DNA of 64,000 nucleotides from Citreimonas salinaria (GCF_900107235.1 NZ_FNPF01000009.1:1-64000), one strand, 5' to 3'; positions 16,714-25,947 are shown, numbered from the stretch's first letter. Notes: generated by a model not told the origin, from the sequence alone. A program made the numbers and translations.

Positions 16714-19188
16714 TCAGGCGTGGCGCCCGCCGGCACTCCTCACGCGCTCCTGTTCGCGCTCGCGCTGGAGGCGGTCGGGCTTGATCTCGGGAACCAGGCG
16801 GAAGCTGAAGGTCTGCCCCGGACTGACTTCGCGCACCTGCCCGCGATAGGCGATGTTGACAGGGTGCGCCGTCATCGAGCGGCTCGAGATGGTCAACTCG
16901 TCCTGCGTGATCTCGAAGTCCAGGATCTGCCGGCGAAAGCGCACGGTCGATTTCAACCTCCCGACCTCGTCCGGAAGCCGCGGGTTGAAGATCAGCGTGT
17001 TCCCGCGAAGTTCGATTCCGGTGTAGCAGCGTTGCATCAGGTCGACCGTTCCTGCCATTGCCCCGAGATGAATGCCCTCGGGCGTGGTGCCGCCCTGGAC
17101 ATCGGCAAGGTCGGCATTGAGCGCCTTCTGCGCCAATTCCCAGGATCGCTGCCGGTCGGCCCTGGCCAGAACCCAGGCATGCGCCACCCAGCTCAGCGTG
17201 GAGCCGTGCGAGGTCCGGTGCATGTAATATTGGACATTGCGGAAGATCATGTCCGGCGTGAACTTGTAGCCGAGACGCTCGAAGATCTGCTCGATCTCCT
17301 CCCGGCTGAACAGATAGAAGATCATCAGCACGTCGGCCTGCTTCGAGACCTTGTAGTTGTTGGGGTCATCGTCCTCGGCCTCGAGGATGCGGTCGAGCCG
17401 CTGCAGGTTGTCGTGCTTCGCGCCGTAGCTGTCCCAGTCGAACTCCTTGAGCTTCTCGTAGCCCTCGAACTGGCTGATCATGCCGTCTTCATGGAACGGT
17501 ATGAAAAGTTTGCGGCTGACCTCGTCCCAGTGGGCCAGTTCCTCTGGGCCGAGCCGCAGTCGCTCACACAGGCGGCGCCGCTCGTCCTCCGGGATCTGCT
17601 CGAGCACGTCGCCGACGCGGGACAGCACCCAGGACGCCATGATGTTCGTATAGGCGTTGTTGTCCAGTCCGCCATCCATGCTGGGGTCCGCGCCGGGATA
17701 TGCCGTGTGGAACTCGTCCGGCCCCATGACACCACAGATGCCGTACCGGCCATCGTCCCTCTCCTGCGCCATGCTGGCCCAGAAACGGGCAACCTCGCAG
17801 AAGAGTTCGGCCCCGTAGTCGCGCAGGAAATCGCGATCGTCGGTCGCCTGCACGTATTTCCACACGTTGTAGGCAATGGCCGACCCGATGTGCCGCTGCC
17901 GCCAGGAGTTGTCGGGAATCCAGCGGCCTGACTTGGGATTGAGATGAATGCGCTGGCTTTCCTCGCGCCCGTTCGAGCCGCTTTGCCACGGGAACATCGC
18001 GCCCTTTAGTCCAGCCTCGCGCGCGGCACGCCGCGCCTCGTCGAGCCGACGGTATCGATAGCGCAGCACCGCGCGCGTCAGGACCGGCATCCGCAGCGTC
18101 AGGTACGGAAAGATGAAGAGCTCGTCCCACATGATGTGGCCCCGATAGGCCTCGCCGTGCCACCCACGCGGCGGCACACCGACGTCCATGTCGACCGAGT
18201 GGATCGAAGTAGTCTGCAGCAGGTGCAGGACATGCAGCCTGAGCTTGAGCTGCGCATCGTCCTTTGCGTTCTCCAGCCGGATGTCGAACTGCTCCCAAAG
18301 ATGGCTCCACGCCTGCACGTGCTCCTCCTCCAGGGCGCGGAAGTCACGGGCGTGGCGGACGTGGTTCATCGCCTCGAGCAGCGGCTCGCTAATCGCATTG
18401 TCGCCTGAATCGAAGTAGGCCGCGATCTTCTCGATCCGGACGGATCGCCCCTCGTGCGCATCGACGTCGAATTCGTCCCTTGCCATGTCGGCCAGGGTTT
18501 CCGTCCGGGCCGCCGGAATGTGCCCGCCGTCAACAGCCACGGATGTCCGCGCCGCCAGCGCCACCTCGCGCCGCGCCTGCACAAAGCGCGACCGCAGAGC
18601 CAGCAGGTTGCCGTCCTCGCGCGATGCGTCCAGCGTTTCCAGGTGGCGCCCATCGAGGTCACGATACCGCGCCACCCCCCAGTTGATGACGCTGCCGTCG
18701 ATACCTGACCTCACCGTCAGCGCACCTGACCAGTTCTCGGGCGTCAGCGTCACCGAAAGGGCGGCGAGGTGCGGATCATGCATCGACACAATTCGCCGTT
18801 CGTCCCACCGCGTCACGCGGCCCTCGCCGTCGCGGAAGCGCAGGCAGCGGGTCAGAACGTTGCTCCTGAGGTCAAGCTCCTGGCGATAGTCGAGATACCC
18901 GACATCGTCGGGACGCAGCCAATCCCCGCCCTCGGCGCGAATGGTCAGCGGAAGCCAGTTGGGAATGTTGACGAGATCCTCGTTCTCGATCCGGTGGTCC
19001 GCGATCTCGGACGTCAGCCGGTCGTAGCCGCCGGCGAGGTACGTGCCGGGATAATGCGCGTCATCGGCGACCGCGTTTGGCGCAGCCGCGCGTGAGACGA
19101 TATAGCCGTTGCCGAGCGCGCAGAGCGTCTCGCGCAGGCCCTCGGACCCGGGATCGTATCCGGAATACTTCAGCTGCCAGTCGTTCAT
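16714..19188 (-). CDS. Glycoside hydrolase family 65 disaccharide phosphorylase
   Basis: An 824-residue GH65 enzyme. It has the N-terminal beta-sandwich (GNGYIVSRAAAP near residue 27), an (alpha/alpha)6 barrel with the acid residue in GVMGPDEFHTAYPG (about residue 496), phosphate-loop candidates around SKQADVLMIFYLF and HRTSHGSTLSWVAHAW, and a C-terminal beta-domain. The family phosphorolyses alpha-glucosides (maltose, trehalose, kojibiose, trehalose 6-phosphate) to beta-glucose 1-phosphate. Its start overlaps by 4 bases the stop of the beta-phosphoglucomutase/trehalose-phosphatase gene, whose first domain converts that product to glucose 6-phosphate. Which disaccharide is used cannot be read from the sequence; trehalose is suggested by the partner domain. 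Confidence 0.9.
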   Translation of the reverse strand: MNDWQLKYSGYDPGSEGLRETLCALGNGYIVSRAAAPNAVADDAHYPGTYLAGGYDRLTSEIADHRIENEDLVNIPNWLPLTIRAEGGDWLRPDDVGYLDYRQELDLRSNVLTRCLRFRDGEGRVTRWDERRIVSMHDPHLAALSVTLTPENWSGALTVRSGIDGSVINWGVARYRDLDGRHLETLDASREDGNLLALRSRFVQARREVALAARTSVAVDGGHIPAARTETLADMARDEFDVDAHEGRSVRIEKIAAYFDSGDNAISEPLLEAMNHVRHARDFRALEEEHVQAWSHLWEQFDIRLENAKDDAQLKLRLHVLHLLQTTSIHSVDMDVGVPPRGWHGEAYRGHIMWDELFIFPYLTLRMPVLTRAVLRYRYRRLDEARRAAREAGLKGAMFPWQSGSNGREESQRIHLNPKSGRWIPDNSWRQRHIGSAIAYNVWKYVQATDDRDFLRDYGAELFCEVARFWASMAQERDDGRYGICGVMGPDEFHTAYPGADPSMDGGLDNNAYTNIMASWVLSRVGDVLEQIPEDERRRLCERLRLGPEELAHWDEVSRKLFIPFHEDGMISQFEGYEKLKEFDWDSYGAKHDNLQRLDRILEAEDDDPNNYKVSKQADVLMIFYLFSREEIEQIFERLGYKFTPDMIFRNVQYYMHRTSHGSTLSWVAHAWVLARADRQRSWELAQKALNADLADVQGGTTPEGIHLGAMAGTVDLMQRCYTGIELRGNTLIFNPRLPDEVGRLKSTVRFRRQILDFEITQDELTISSRSMTAHPVNIAYRGQVREVSPGQTFSFRLVPEIKPDRLQREREQERVRSAGGRHA

Positions 19189-20744
19189 CGCTCCCCCGTA
19201 TCCCGATCGGCCAGCAAGTCGACGAAGCGTCGCACGTCCTCCGGATCGGCCAGTGCGTAGTCTGCAAGTGTCGCGCGCCCGCCGCCGCGGACGGCGGCGC
19301 AGAGGCCGACGTCACCAAGGGCGCCGAAGGCGTCCTCGTCGGTTAGATCGTCGCCCAGATAGATCGGCAGGGCGTCGCCGTTGCCCAGCCGCGTATGCTC
19401 CAGTAGCCAGGCGACGGCGCGGCCCTTGTCCCAGTCTGCGCGGGGCTGGATCTCGAACACCTTCTTGCCGCGGCCCTTGCGCAGCTTGTCGTGGCGCTCG
19501 ACGATCCGGTCCACCTCAAGCTCGATCGCCTCGACATGCGTCTCGGCGACCCGTCGATAGTGCACGGCGACAGAGAAGGTCTTGCGCTCCACATCGGCTC
19601 CTTCGATGTCCGAAAGCGCGTGGCGCAACTCCGCATCGGCCTGCTCGATCGGGCGCAGAAATCCCTCGGCCTCGTCGGGGCGTGCCTCGAGTCCATCGGG
19701 CCCGGCAATATCGAAGCCGTGACTGCCGGCGTAGATCACCTGGTCCAGACCCACGCGCTCGCGCACGTCGGCAAGATCGCGGCCGCTGATGACGGCGACA
19801 GGGCAGCGCTTGGCCAGACGCGCGACCGCGGCACGGGTTTCGTCGGGGATCGTCGCCTGGCGGTAGTCCGCGACGATGGGCGAAAGAGTGCCGTCATAGT
19901 CAAGGAACACCGAGACCGGCCGCGATCCAAGTCGGTCCCGGACCTCGTCCAGCCGGTCCCAGATCAGCGGCAGCCGGTCGAGCGTCCTTAACCCGCCGCC
20001 CCCCGGCAACAGCAAACGCCGCAGGTCCCGCGTCACAAGATCGGCGCCGTTGGCGCGCAGGGCGTGGCGGTGCTGGCTGGAATCGTCCTGCCGGTCCGCG
20101 CCGATGATCAGGCCGAAGCGCCCGGCCGCACCGGCCAGGACGCCCGAGACCGCATCCTCGACCACCACGGCCTCGGCCGGCTTGCAGCCGAGCCGCCGCA
20201 CGGTCTCCTCCAGCTGATCCGGCGCAGGCTTGGGCGACAGGCCCCGTTCGTCCGCATCAAGGCCACTGACGATGGCATCGAAGACATCCTTGATCCCAGC
20301 GCTTTCCAGCACGTGCGCGACGTTGCGGCTGGCCGAGAAGATGCCGACGCGGATACCAGCCTTCTTCAGCCCTTCGATCAGCTCTATGGCGTCGTTGAAA
20401 ACCGGCACGCGGTTTTCCTTCAGCCATTCGTGGAAGCGCCGGTTCTTTCGGTTGCCGATGCCGCGCACGGTCTTCAGCCCCTCGTCATCCTCGTTCCCCT
20501 CCGGCAGCTCGATCCCGCGCGACCTGAGGAATTCGCGGACCCCGTCGTAGCGGGGGATGCCGTCCACGTGGGCGAGATAATCCTCACGTGTGAAAGCCCC
20601 GCCTTCGCCGCGAGCGTCCAGGAACGCGTCGAACACGTACTTCCATGCCGCGAAATGCGCCTCGGCCGTGTCGGTCACCACGCCGTCCATGTCGAAAATC
20701 ACGGCGGCAACCACGTCGCCGATCCCGTGGGCGCTTTCTTCCAT
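19185..20744 (-). CDS. Beta-phosphoglucomutase / trehalose-6-phosphate phosphatase fusion
   Basis: A 519-residue fusion of two HAD-superfamily domains. Residues about 12-245 form a beta-phosphoglucomutase: [20 protein letters not shown], then [15 protein letters not shown] and [20 protein letters not shown] with [16 protein letters not shown]. Residues about 265-510 form an OtsB-type phosphatase: [41 protein letters not shown] and [17 protein letters not shown] chose the ATG at 20744, preceded by GAGGAAG at a normal distance; the ATG at 20777 lacks a site. One protein thus couples beta-glucose 1-phosphate to glucose 6-phosphate conversion with trehalose 6-phosphate dephosphorylation. No trehalose-6-phosphate synthase (OtsA) is in the window. 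The last 4 bases overlap the GH65 gene. Confidence 0.88.
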   Translation of the reverse strand: MEESAHGIGDVVAAVIFDMDGVVTDTAEAHFAAWKYVFDAFLDARGEGGAFTREDYLAHVDGIPRYDGVREFLRSRGIELPEGNEDDEGLKTVRGIGNRKNRRFHEWLKENRVPVFNDAIELIEGLKKAGIRVGIFSASRNVAHVLESAGIKDVFDAIVSGLDADERGLSPKPAPDQLEETVRRLGCKPAEAVVVEDAVSGVLAGAAGRFGLIIGADRQDDSSQHRHALRANGADLVTRDLRRLLLPGGGGLRTLDRLPLIWDRLDEVRDRLGSRPVSVFLDYDGTLSPIVADYRQATIPDETRAAVARLAKRCPVAVISGRDLADVRERVGLDQVIYAGSHGFDIAGPDGLEARPDEAEGFLRPIEQADAELRHALSDIEGADVERKTFSVAVHYRRVAETHVEAIELEVDRIVERHDKLRKGRGKKVFEIQPRADWDKGRAVAWLLEHTRLGNGDALPIYLGDDLTDEDAFGALGDVGLCAAVRGGGRATLADYALADPEDVRRFVDLLADRDTGER

Positions 20745-20948
20745 CCCGGTTTCTTCCTCGACGGCCGTCCTTTGCATGGTGCTGCTTGCGCCGGCTGCGC
20801 GGGCGGGCACTCGGTCCTCGAAGTTCAACGTGCGCTCGTCCGCACGGTTCCGCGCCGGGACGTGCAACGAACAGCCAGCCCGCGCGTTCAAGACGGAAGC
20901 CGGGCCTGCGCGGTTCATCGGCGGATCGATGACGAAGGGATTGTCCAG

Positions 20949-21645
20949 ATGCCGCAACTGATCCTGCTGCGCCACGGAGAGAGTGTCTGGAACCGCGACA
21001 ACCGATTCACGGGCTGGACTGATGTCGATCTTAGCGACGGCGGCATCGAGGAGGCGCGGCAAGCCGCACGACTCATCTCTCGCGCCAAAATCGAATTCGA
21101 CCTCTGCCTCACATCGGTGCAGAAGCGGTCGATCCGCACGCTGTGGATCGTCCTCGACCAGCTCGACCTCATGTACATGCAGGTCGAGACGCACTGGCGC
21201 CTCAACGAGCGGCATTACGGCGCGCTGCAGGGCCAGAACAAGGACGAGAAACGCCGCGAGGTCGGCGAGGAACAAGTGCACGAATGGCGCCGCAGCTTCG
21301 CCACGAGGCCCCCTCCCCCTCGACGAGGCGGACGAACGCTTTCCCGGGCATGAGCGCAAATACGCAAACCTTCCCGACGCCGCGTTGCCGCGCACGGAAA
21401 GCCTCGAAGACTGCATCGCGCGCATGCTGCCCTACTGGCAGATGCGGATCGAGACGGCGCTGATGGCGGGTCGCAAACCCCTCGTCGTCGCGCATGGCAA
21501 CAGCATCCGCGGCATCGTCAAGCATCTCGACGATATCCCGGACGACGAGATTCCGGGCCTCGAGATCCCGACCGGCGTGCCGCTCGTTTACGACTTCGAC
21601 GAGGCTCTGCGCCCGACCGGCAGCCGCTATTTGAACCGGAGCTGA
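20949..21645 (+). pseudogene. gpmA: 2,3-bisphosphoglycerate-dependent phosphoglycerate mutase, frameshifted
   Basis: A full-length GpmA (about 231 residues after repair) split by one extra base. The first frame gives [15 protein letters not shown] (phosphohistidine motif RHGE), [11 protein letters not shown] and [14 protein letters not shown] up to ATRPPP. The second frame continues [42 protein letters not shown] and IPTGVPLVYDFDE to the natural end. The break falls in two adjacent five-C runs (21309-21313 and 21315-21319); removing one C restores a perfect reading. All catalytic residues are otherwise intact, so this is either a very recent mutation, a slippage-prone tract or a homopolymer sequencing error. 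It diverges from the phosphoglucomutase/phosphatase gene and extends the glycolytic theme. Confidence 0.88.
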
Positions 21646-21666
21646 TGCGAAGCGGGCGGAGCCAGC

Positions 21667-22301
21667 ATGACCGAGCCGATCCAGTCCGTCTCGTTCCTGA
21701 TCCTGCTGATCGGCGCGATCGCCGCCGCGGCCGTCGTGATCAAGGCGCTGCTCGACCGGACCGGCGCGCCCGCCCTCGTGGGTTTCATCGGCTTCGGCTT
21801 CCTTCTGCGGCTCGCGGATGACCGTTGGAACATGCTGTCGGATCAGGGCGACTTCGCCTTCGAGGTTCTGGCGGAACTCGGCATCATCGTCCTGCTGTTC
21901 CGCGTTGGCCTTGAAAGCGACCTCCAGCGCCTCCGCCGGCAGCTGCGCAGTGCAAGCGTGATCTGGGTCGGCAACGTGGCTTTGAGCGGCGGCCTCGGCT
22001 ATCTCGTCATGTTTTGGCTGCTGCGCTATAGACAAATTCCCAGTCTCGTCGCGGCCGTTGCGCTGCGACCAGCATCGGCGTCTCGCTGGGAATACGGCGC
22101 CAGCACGACGCCCTCGATACGCCGAAAGGTCAGCTCCTGACCGACGTAGCCGAAATGGACGACCTCTCGGGTATCGCCCTGATGGCGCTGCTCTTCGCGG
22201 TCGTGCCCGTGCTGCGCGGCCTCGTCGCCCCTGTCTCCCGCGCGATCCTCTTTCGACGCTGGCCTGAGGAGGTTGTTCGCGACGGCCAGAGCGGCAACTG
22301 A
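21667..22301 (+). pseudogene. Monovalent cation/proton antiporter (KefB/NhaP type), broken
   Basis: The N-terminal part of a CPA-type antiporter membrane domain. The first frame (to about 22062) has hydrophobic helices, then GAPALVGFIGFGFLL, AELGIIVLLFRVGLES and a GNVALSGGLGYLVMF helix. At 22062-22066 one base is missing, and the homology continues in another frame as ATSIGVSLGI, LTDVAEMDDLSGIALMALLF to a stop at 22301. Full-length homologues are 380-600 residues, so besides the frameshift the C-terminal membrane helices (and any TrkA-N domain) are gone. It starts 21 bases after gpmA and belonged to the same rightward unit. Confidence 0.78.
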
Positions 22302-22362
22302 TCGGCTCAGACAGCTGCCGTCGCTCGTGACGTTTCATGCATTCCGAGGCTGGGAGAAGGCA

Positions 22363-22807
22363 ATGCTTCAATCGATGATCTGTCCGGGGCGCTACGTGCA
22401 GGGACGTGACGCCCTGTCGGTTCTGGACGAGGAGTTGGCTCGGCTCGGGCGCTGTGCGCTCGCGGTCTGCGATCCTTTCGTCTACGACAATCTACTCGAG
22501 TCCGAGATCCGCCCGCGCCTGGGCGATCGCACAGAAATCCGCTTCGAGCGCTTCGTGGTTCGAGGCACGGTCCTGCCGGCACTCGTCGGCGCCAAACAAG
22601 ACCGACCGGCAAGGAACCGAACCCGCCCTTGCGCTGGCGCAACTCTGCCACAAGATCCTGTTGAATGACAATGCGCTTGCCAGACGCGCCTGCGAGGTCG
22701 ATGCGGTGACGCCGGCGTTCGAGCGGGTCGTCGAGGCCAACACGCTCCTCAGCGGCCTCGGCTTCGAAAGCGGCGGCTTCGCGACCGCTCACGCGCTCGT
22801 CCAATGA
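22363..22807 (+). pseudogene. gldA: Glycerol dehydrogenase remnant with internal deletion
   Basis: The start (ATG 22363, GGGAGAAGG site) encodes MLQSMICPGRYVQGRDALSV, the N-terminus of iron-alcohol-type glycerol dehydrogenase. After about 70 codons the homology jumps frame (about 22560-22620) to TEPALALAQLCHKILL, then AVTPAFERVVEANTLLSGLG and FESGGFATAHALVQ before a stop. Compared with the 367-residue E. coli enzyme, the central NAD-binding segment (roughly 130 residues) and the last 100 residues are missing. The stop falls at the metal-binding histidine region (AAAHA in homologues). It cannot be functional. It is the last gene trace before the tRNA. Confidence 0.8.
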
Positions 22808-23002
22808 TCCGGTCTGCAGGGGTCGCTGATCGCTCCGCTACCTGAAAATTCACTGAGAGGCCAAATCGGGAGAAATTTATTACAAATCAGAGGCTTCCAG
22901 GACACTTCATCAAAATATCGAGCATTTCCTTGACGCGGGGCGCACGAAAAAATCGCCCTTTTGCGCACTCATATGCCCCGTTGGAAGTTGCGAGAATGGA
23001 TT

Positions 23003-23079
23003 TGGCGATCCCGGGAGGACTCGAACCCCCAACATCCTGATTAGAAGTCAGGTGCTCTATCCAGTTGAGCTACGGGACC
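23003..23079 (-). tRNA. tRNA-Arg (anticodon TCT)
   Basis: Read on the minus strand, the 77-base segment folds as a complete cloverleaf. The acceptor stem GGTCCCG pairs with CGGGATC (one G-T pair). A D-loop contains AGCTCAACTGGATAGAGC, the anticodon stem-loop is CTGACTTCTAATCAG with anticodon TCT, and the T-arm is GGGGGTTCGAGTCCTCC. Discriminator G is followed by an encoded CCA (complement of 23003-23005). Its 3' end faces the accessory region on the left, the orientation expected if that region had integrated at this tRNA. Confidence 0.95.
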
Positions 23080-23260
23080 ATGCCTCCTTGACCGCGGGTG
23101 GACGGCGTTCCGCAACCCGCTTCGCGACGCCACCCGCCTGTTCCGAGTCCCCCTTGCGGCACGATGTGCGCCGATCAGAAGCTCCATAAAGGAGACAGCA
23201 TCGGGGCGGGTTTATTCGCGCGATCGGGGCGCGTGTCAAGGCGCGGGGCTGCCGTGCGGG

Positions 23261-23701
23261 TCAGCCGCCGGCCAGAAGCCCGCCGATCCGGCGGACGGCC
23301 GCCTCGTAGCCCTCGATCCCGAGGCCTGCGATCACGCCGTCGGCGCGCAGGCTGACATAGGAATGGTGCCGAAAGCTTTCGCGCTTGTGCACGTTCGAGA
23401 TGTGCACCTCGATCACGGGGCCGTCGAAGGCGTTCAGCGCGTCGAGGATCGCGATCGAGGTATGGGTGAAGGCGCCCGGGTTGATCACGATTCCGGCGGC
23501 CGCCTCGCGCGCCTCGTGGATCCAGTCGATCAGTGCGCCCTCGTGGTTCGATTGCAGCATCCGCAGATCGCACCCTTCGGGAAGCACCGCGCGACAGCGA
23601 CGCTCGACATCGGCCAGCGTGTCTGCGCCGTAGATCTCGGGCTGGCGCCTGCCCAGCAGGTTCAGGTTCGGACCGTTGAGGACGAAGATCGTTCCGGGCA
23701 T
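23261..23701 (-). CDS. aroQ: 3-dehydroquinate dehydratase, type II
   Basis: A 146-residue dodecameric type II enzyme converting 3-dehydroquinate to 3-dehydroshikimate in aromatic amino acid synthesis. It shows the flexible active-site lid [17 protein letters not shown] with the catalytic Tyr, the [15 protein letters not shown] helix, the [16 protein letters not shown] motif with its active-site Asn and His, and [18 protein letters not shown]. Length is typical. The start is the ATG at 23701; an upstream in-frame GTG/ATG extension is not conserved. It stands alone between the tRNA and the formate dehydrogenase operon. Confidence 0.95.
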   Translation of the reverse strand: MPGTIFVLNGPNLNLLGRRQPEIYGADTLADVERRCRAVLPEGCDLRMLQSNHEGALIDWIHEAREAAAGIVINPGAFTHTSIAILDALNAFDGPVIEVHISNVHKRESFRHHSYVSLRADGVIAGLGIEGYEAAVRRIGGLLAGG

Positions 23702-23896
23702 CGGGACCTCGTGGCGTTGGCTGCGCCGTTCATCCCGCATTTCGCCGCCGCCGTCGACCCGCGCCATGCGCGCCGGGCCGCTGCTCCGCGGCCTGTGGTC
23801 GTGTGGCCACGCGAACGGCGGCCTGCATGGAAGCGGGGCGCGCGCGAATCCCCGCGACGCGCCCCATGCATGTGGTTCGTGTCGTCGCCTGCGGGG

Positions 23897-24085
23897 TCAG
23901 TCACGCCCGGCGATGCCTTCGCGGTTGGTGTCCATCAGCGGCGAATAGTTCTGGTCGAGTCCCTCCAGGTTCAGCGACGGGTTGTAGACCCGCTGGATCG
24001 CGGTCTGCGAGAACTCGTTCAGCGCGAACCACGTGGCCACCGCCAGCACCAGCGCGGTGAAGGTTCCTGTCAGAAAGCCGGTCAT
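23897..24085 (-). CDS. 62-residue membrane protein of the formate dehydrogenase operon
   Basis: A small protein with one N-terminal membrane helix (residues about 3-24, rich in Ala, Val and Leu) followed by a polar C-terminal half (QTAIQRVYNPSLNLEGLDQN...). I do not recognise the family. Its ATG overlaps the stop of the formate dehydrogenase gamma-subunit gene by 4 bases (ATGA), so it is the last cistron of that operon and probably translated by coupling. A role as a membrane partner of the enzyme or in its assembly is inference. No cysteine or heme motif is present. Confidence 0.7.
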   Translation of the reverse strand: MTGFLTGTFTALVLAVATWFALNEFSQTAIQRVYNPSLNLEGLDQNYSPLMDTNREGIAGRD

Positions 24086-25350
24086 CGTGCGCCCTCGCGT
24101 CCCTTGGCTTCAAGGTCGGCCAGCCACAGGTCGTGGTGCTCCTTGGCCCAGTTCCTGTCGACGTTGCCGCTCCACATGGCGTCGATCGCGCCCTGCATGC
24201 CGACGGTGCCGATGTAGACGTGCCCGATGAAGATCGCGATCAGGAGCACGCCCACGACCGCATGGGTCAGCATCGTCCAGCTCATGCCCTCGAGATCGAG
24301 GAAGTAGAACGGGAACATCAGCAGCACACCCGAGACGACCATGATGGCACCGCCCAGGATAGCCGACCAGAAGATCAGCTTCTGCCCGGCGTTGAACTTG
24401 CGGGACGACGGGTGGTCGAGCGAGTCGGTGAAGAACCCGCCGCCGCGGCGCAGCCACTCGATGTCCAGCTTCGAGGGCAGGTTGCGGCGCATCCACGCGA
24501 CCGCCATGACGATGAGACCCAGCGCGAAGGGCGGGAAGAACATCATGTGGCCCCAGGTGGCCAGCCAGCCCACCGGGCCCAGCCATTCGTCGTCCAGCGG
24601 GCCGCCATACAGCGAACCGCCGAAGGCGATGGCCGATCCGGTCAGCGCCAGCATGATGAACGAGGTCGCGGTCATCCAGTGGTTGGCGCGCTCGATCAGG
24701 CCGAAGCGCTTGACGCTGCGCCTGCTGCGTCCCTCGACGATGGGCACCCGACCCCGGATCGCCAGGATCAGCGCCAGCAGAAAGCTGAAGCCGAGGATCG
24801 CCAGCGCGCCCAGATGCGTAGAGAAATCCGCGATGCCCAACCGCCAGTCGCGCGCGAAGGGACGCTCGAACAGCTCGGCATTGGGATAGGGCAGGGACGA
24901 GATGCCGACGATCCGCTCGGACGGGTTGGCCAGAGGCAGGATGTCGCCGTCGGGGTTCGACCAGGCCTCGGTCAGGAAGGCCGAGGGCTCGTCGATGGGC
25001 GAGGAATTCAGCACAATGTCATTGCCGAAGGCGTAGTCCGGTGCATCGCCGTCCGGAGATGGGCCGGTGCGCCACCGTTCGTCCTGCAACTTCGTGCGCG
25101 CCGAAATTACTTTCGAGGCCTGCACGCCGCCAAGATCGGGCGTGTGGTCGTTCGCCGACCAGCGATATTCCGGAATGGTGCGCGCGTCGTCGTCGAACAT
25201 CTCGTAGATCTGGACCGCCAGCGCGATGGCCAGCAGGACCGCAACGATCGCGCCGCCGATGCGGTAGGCCTTGAAATCGCGCCCGCGCACGACGACCGGG
25301 CCGTGTTCGTGTTCGTAAGGGGAAGCTTGCGTGCTGTCCTGCGGCATCAT
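24082..25350 (-). CDS. fdhC: Formate dehydrogenase gamma subunit (cytochrome b-type)
   Basis: A 422-residue membrane anchor passing electrons from the iron-sulfur subunit to quinone. After a helix at about 27-48 comes a long polar segment (about 50-170). Then follow a helix at about 170-190 and a four-helix di-heme b core: IERANHWMTATSFIMLALTG (heme-ligand His), TWGHMMFFPPFALG, FWSAILGGAIMVVSG and LTHAVVGVLLIAIFIGHVYI. The family core is about 210 residues (E. coli FdoI/FdnI), so this is the longer form with an N-terminal extension. The start codon pair ATGATG at 25350 overlaps the beta-subunit stop, with GGAGGAGCAGGG upstream. Confidence 0.88.
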   Translation of the reverse strand: MMPQDSTQASPYEHEHGPVVVRGRDFKAYRIGGAIVAVLLAIALAVQIYEMFDDDARTIPEYRWSANDHTPDLGGVQASKVISARTKLQDERWRTGPSPDGDAPDYAFGNDIVLNSSPIDEPSAFLTEAWSNPDGDILPLANPSERIVGISSLPYPNAELFERPFARDWRLGIADFSTHLGALAILGFSFLLALILAIRGRVPIVEGRSRRSVKRFGLIERANHWMTATSFIMLALTGSAIAFGGSLYGGPLDDEWLGPVGWLATWGHMMFFPPFALGLIVMAVAWMRRNLPSKLDIEWLRRGGGFFTDSLDHPSSRKFNAGQKLIFWSAILGGAIMVVSGVLLMFPFYFLDLEGMSWTMLTHAVVGVLLIAIFIGHVYIGTVGMQGAIDAMWSGNVDRNWAKEHHDLWLADLEAKGREGAR

Positions 25351-25943
25351 CCCTGCTCCTCCGGATAGTAGGCGGTCCGCCAGCCCCAGGCGCCGGCACC
25401 GAAGCCGCGGGCGATCACGCGCTCGCGGTAGATTTCGGCGATCTCGTCGCCGTCGCCAGCCAGCAGCGCGCGGGTGGAGCACACCTCGGCGCAGATCGGC
25501 AGCTTGCCCTCGGCGATGCGGTTGCGGCCGTACTTGCGGTACTCAGCCTCCGAGCCGTTCTCCTCGGGGCCGCCGGCGCAATAGGTGCACTTGTCCATCT
25601 TGCCGCGCGACCCGAACAGCGTCGCCTGCGGATATTGCGGCGCACCAAACGGGCAGGCGTAGAAGCAGTAGCCGCAGCCGATGCAGGTGTCCTTGTCATG
25701 CAGGACGACGCCGATATCGGTCTGGTACAGGGTCGAGACCGGGCAGACCGCCACGCAGGGCGCGTCGGTGCAGTGCATGCAGGAGATCGCGATGGATTTC
25801 TCGCCCGGCTCGCCATCGTTGATGGTCACGACCCGCCGTCGGACCATGCCCCAAGGGACCTCGTGCTCGTTTTTGCACGAGGTCGCGCAGGCGTTGCATT
25901 CGATGCAGCGATCGGTGTCGCAAAGGAATTTCGCGCGTGCCAT
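25347..25943 (-). CDS. fdhB: Formate dehydrogenase beta subunit (four [4Fe-4S] ferredoxin-type)
   Basis: A 198-residue electron-transfer subunit. Sixteen cysteines fall into four ferredoxin-like groups: CIECNACATSCKNEHEVPWG near the N-terminus, CMHCTDAPCVAVCP, CIGCGYCFYACPFGAPQYP, and the pair CTYC with later Cys in LPICAEVCSTRALLAGD. It wires the molybdopterin subunit to the cytochrome b subunit. Unlike E. coli FdoH/FdnH it lacks the C-terminal membrane helix and ends soon after the last cluster motif. It lies 4 bases after the alpha-subunit gene and overlaps the gamma-subunit gene. Confidence 0.93.
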   Translation of the reverse strand: MARAKFLCDTDRCIECNACATSCKNEHEVPWGMVRRRVVTINDGEPGEKSIAISCMHCTDAPCVAVCPVSTLYQTDIGVVLHDKDTCIGCGYCFYACPFGAPQYPQATLFGSRGKMDKCTYCAGGPEENGSEAEYRKYGRNRIAEGKLPICAEVCSTRALLAGDGDEIAEIYRERVIARGFGAGAWGWRTAYYPEEQG

Positions 25944-25947
25944 GTGT

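Noticed and set aside
21305-21325. Programmed ribosomal frameshift in gpmA
   Set aside because: GpmA is not known to use recoding, and the shift is explained by one extra C in a homopolymer; error or mutation is simpler.
20745-21425. Long N-terminal extension of the phosphoglucomutase/phosphatase protein
   Set aside because: The frame stays open far upstream but is antisense to gpmA and has no domain; the ATG at 20744 has a good ribosome binding site and the HAD motif follows at once.
22808-23002. Integrase or attachment-site copy next to the tRNA
   Set aside because: The A/T-richer 195 bases hold no integrase fragment, and I found no second copy of the tRNA 3' end in the window.
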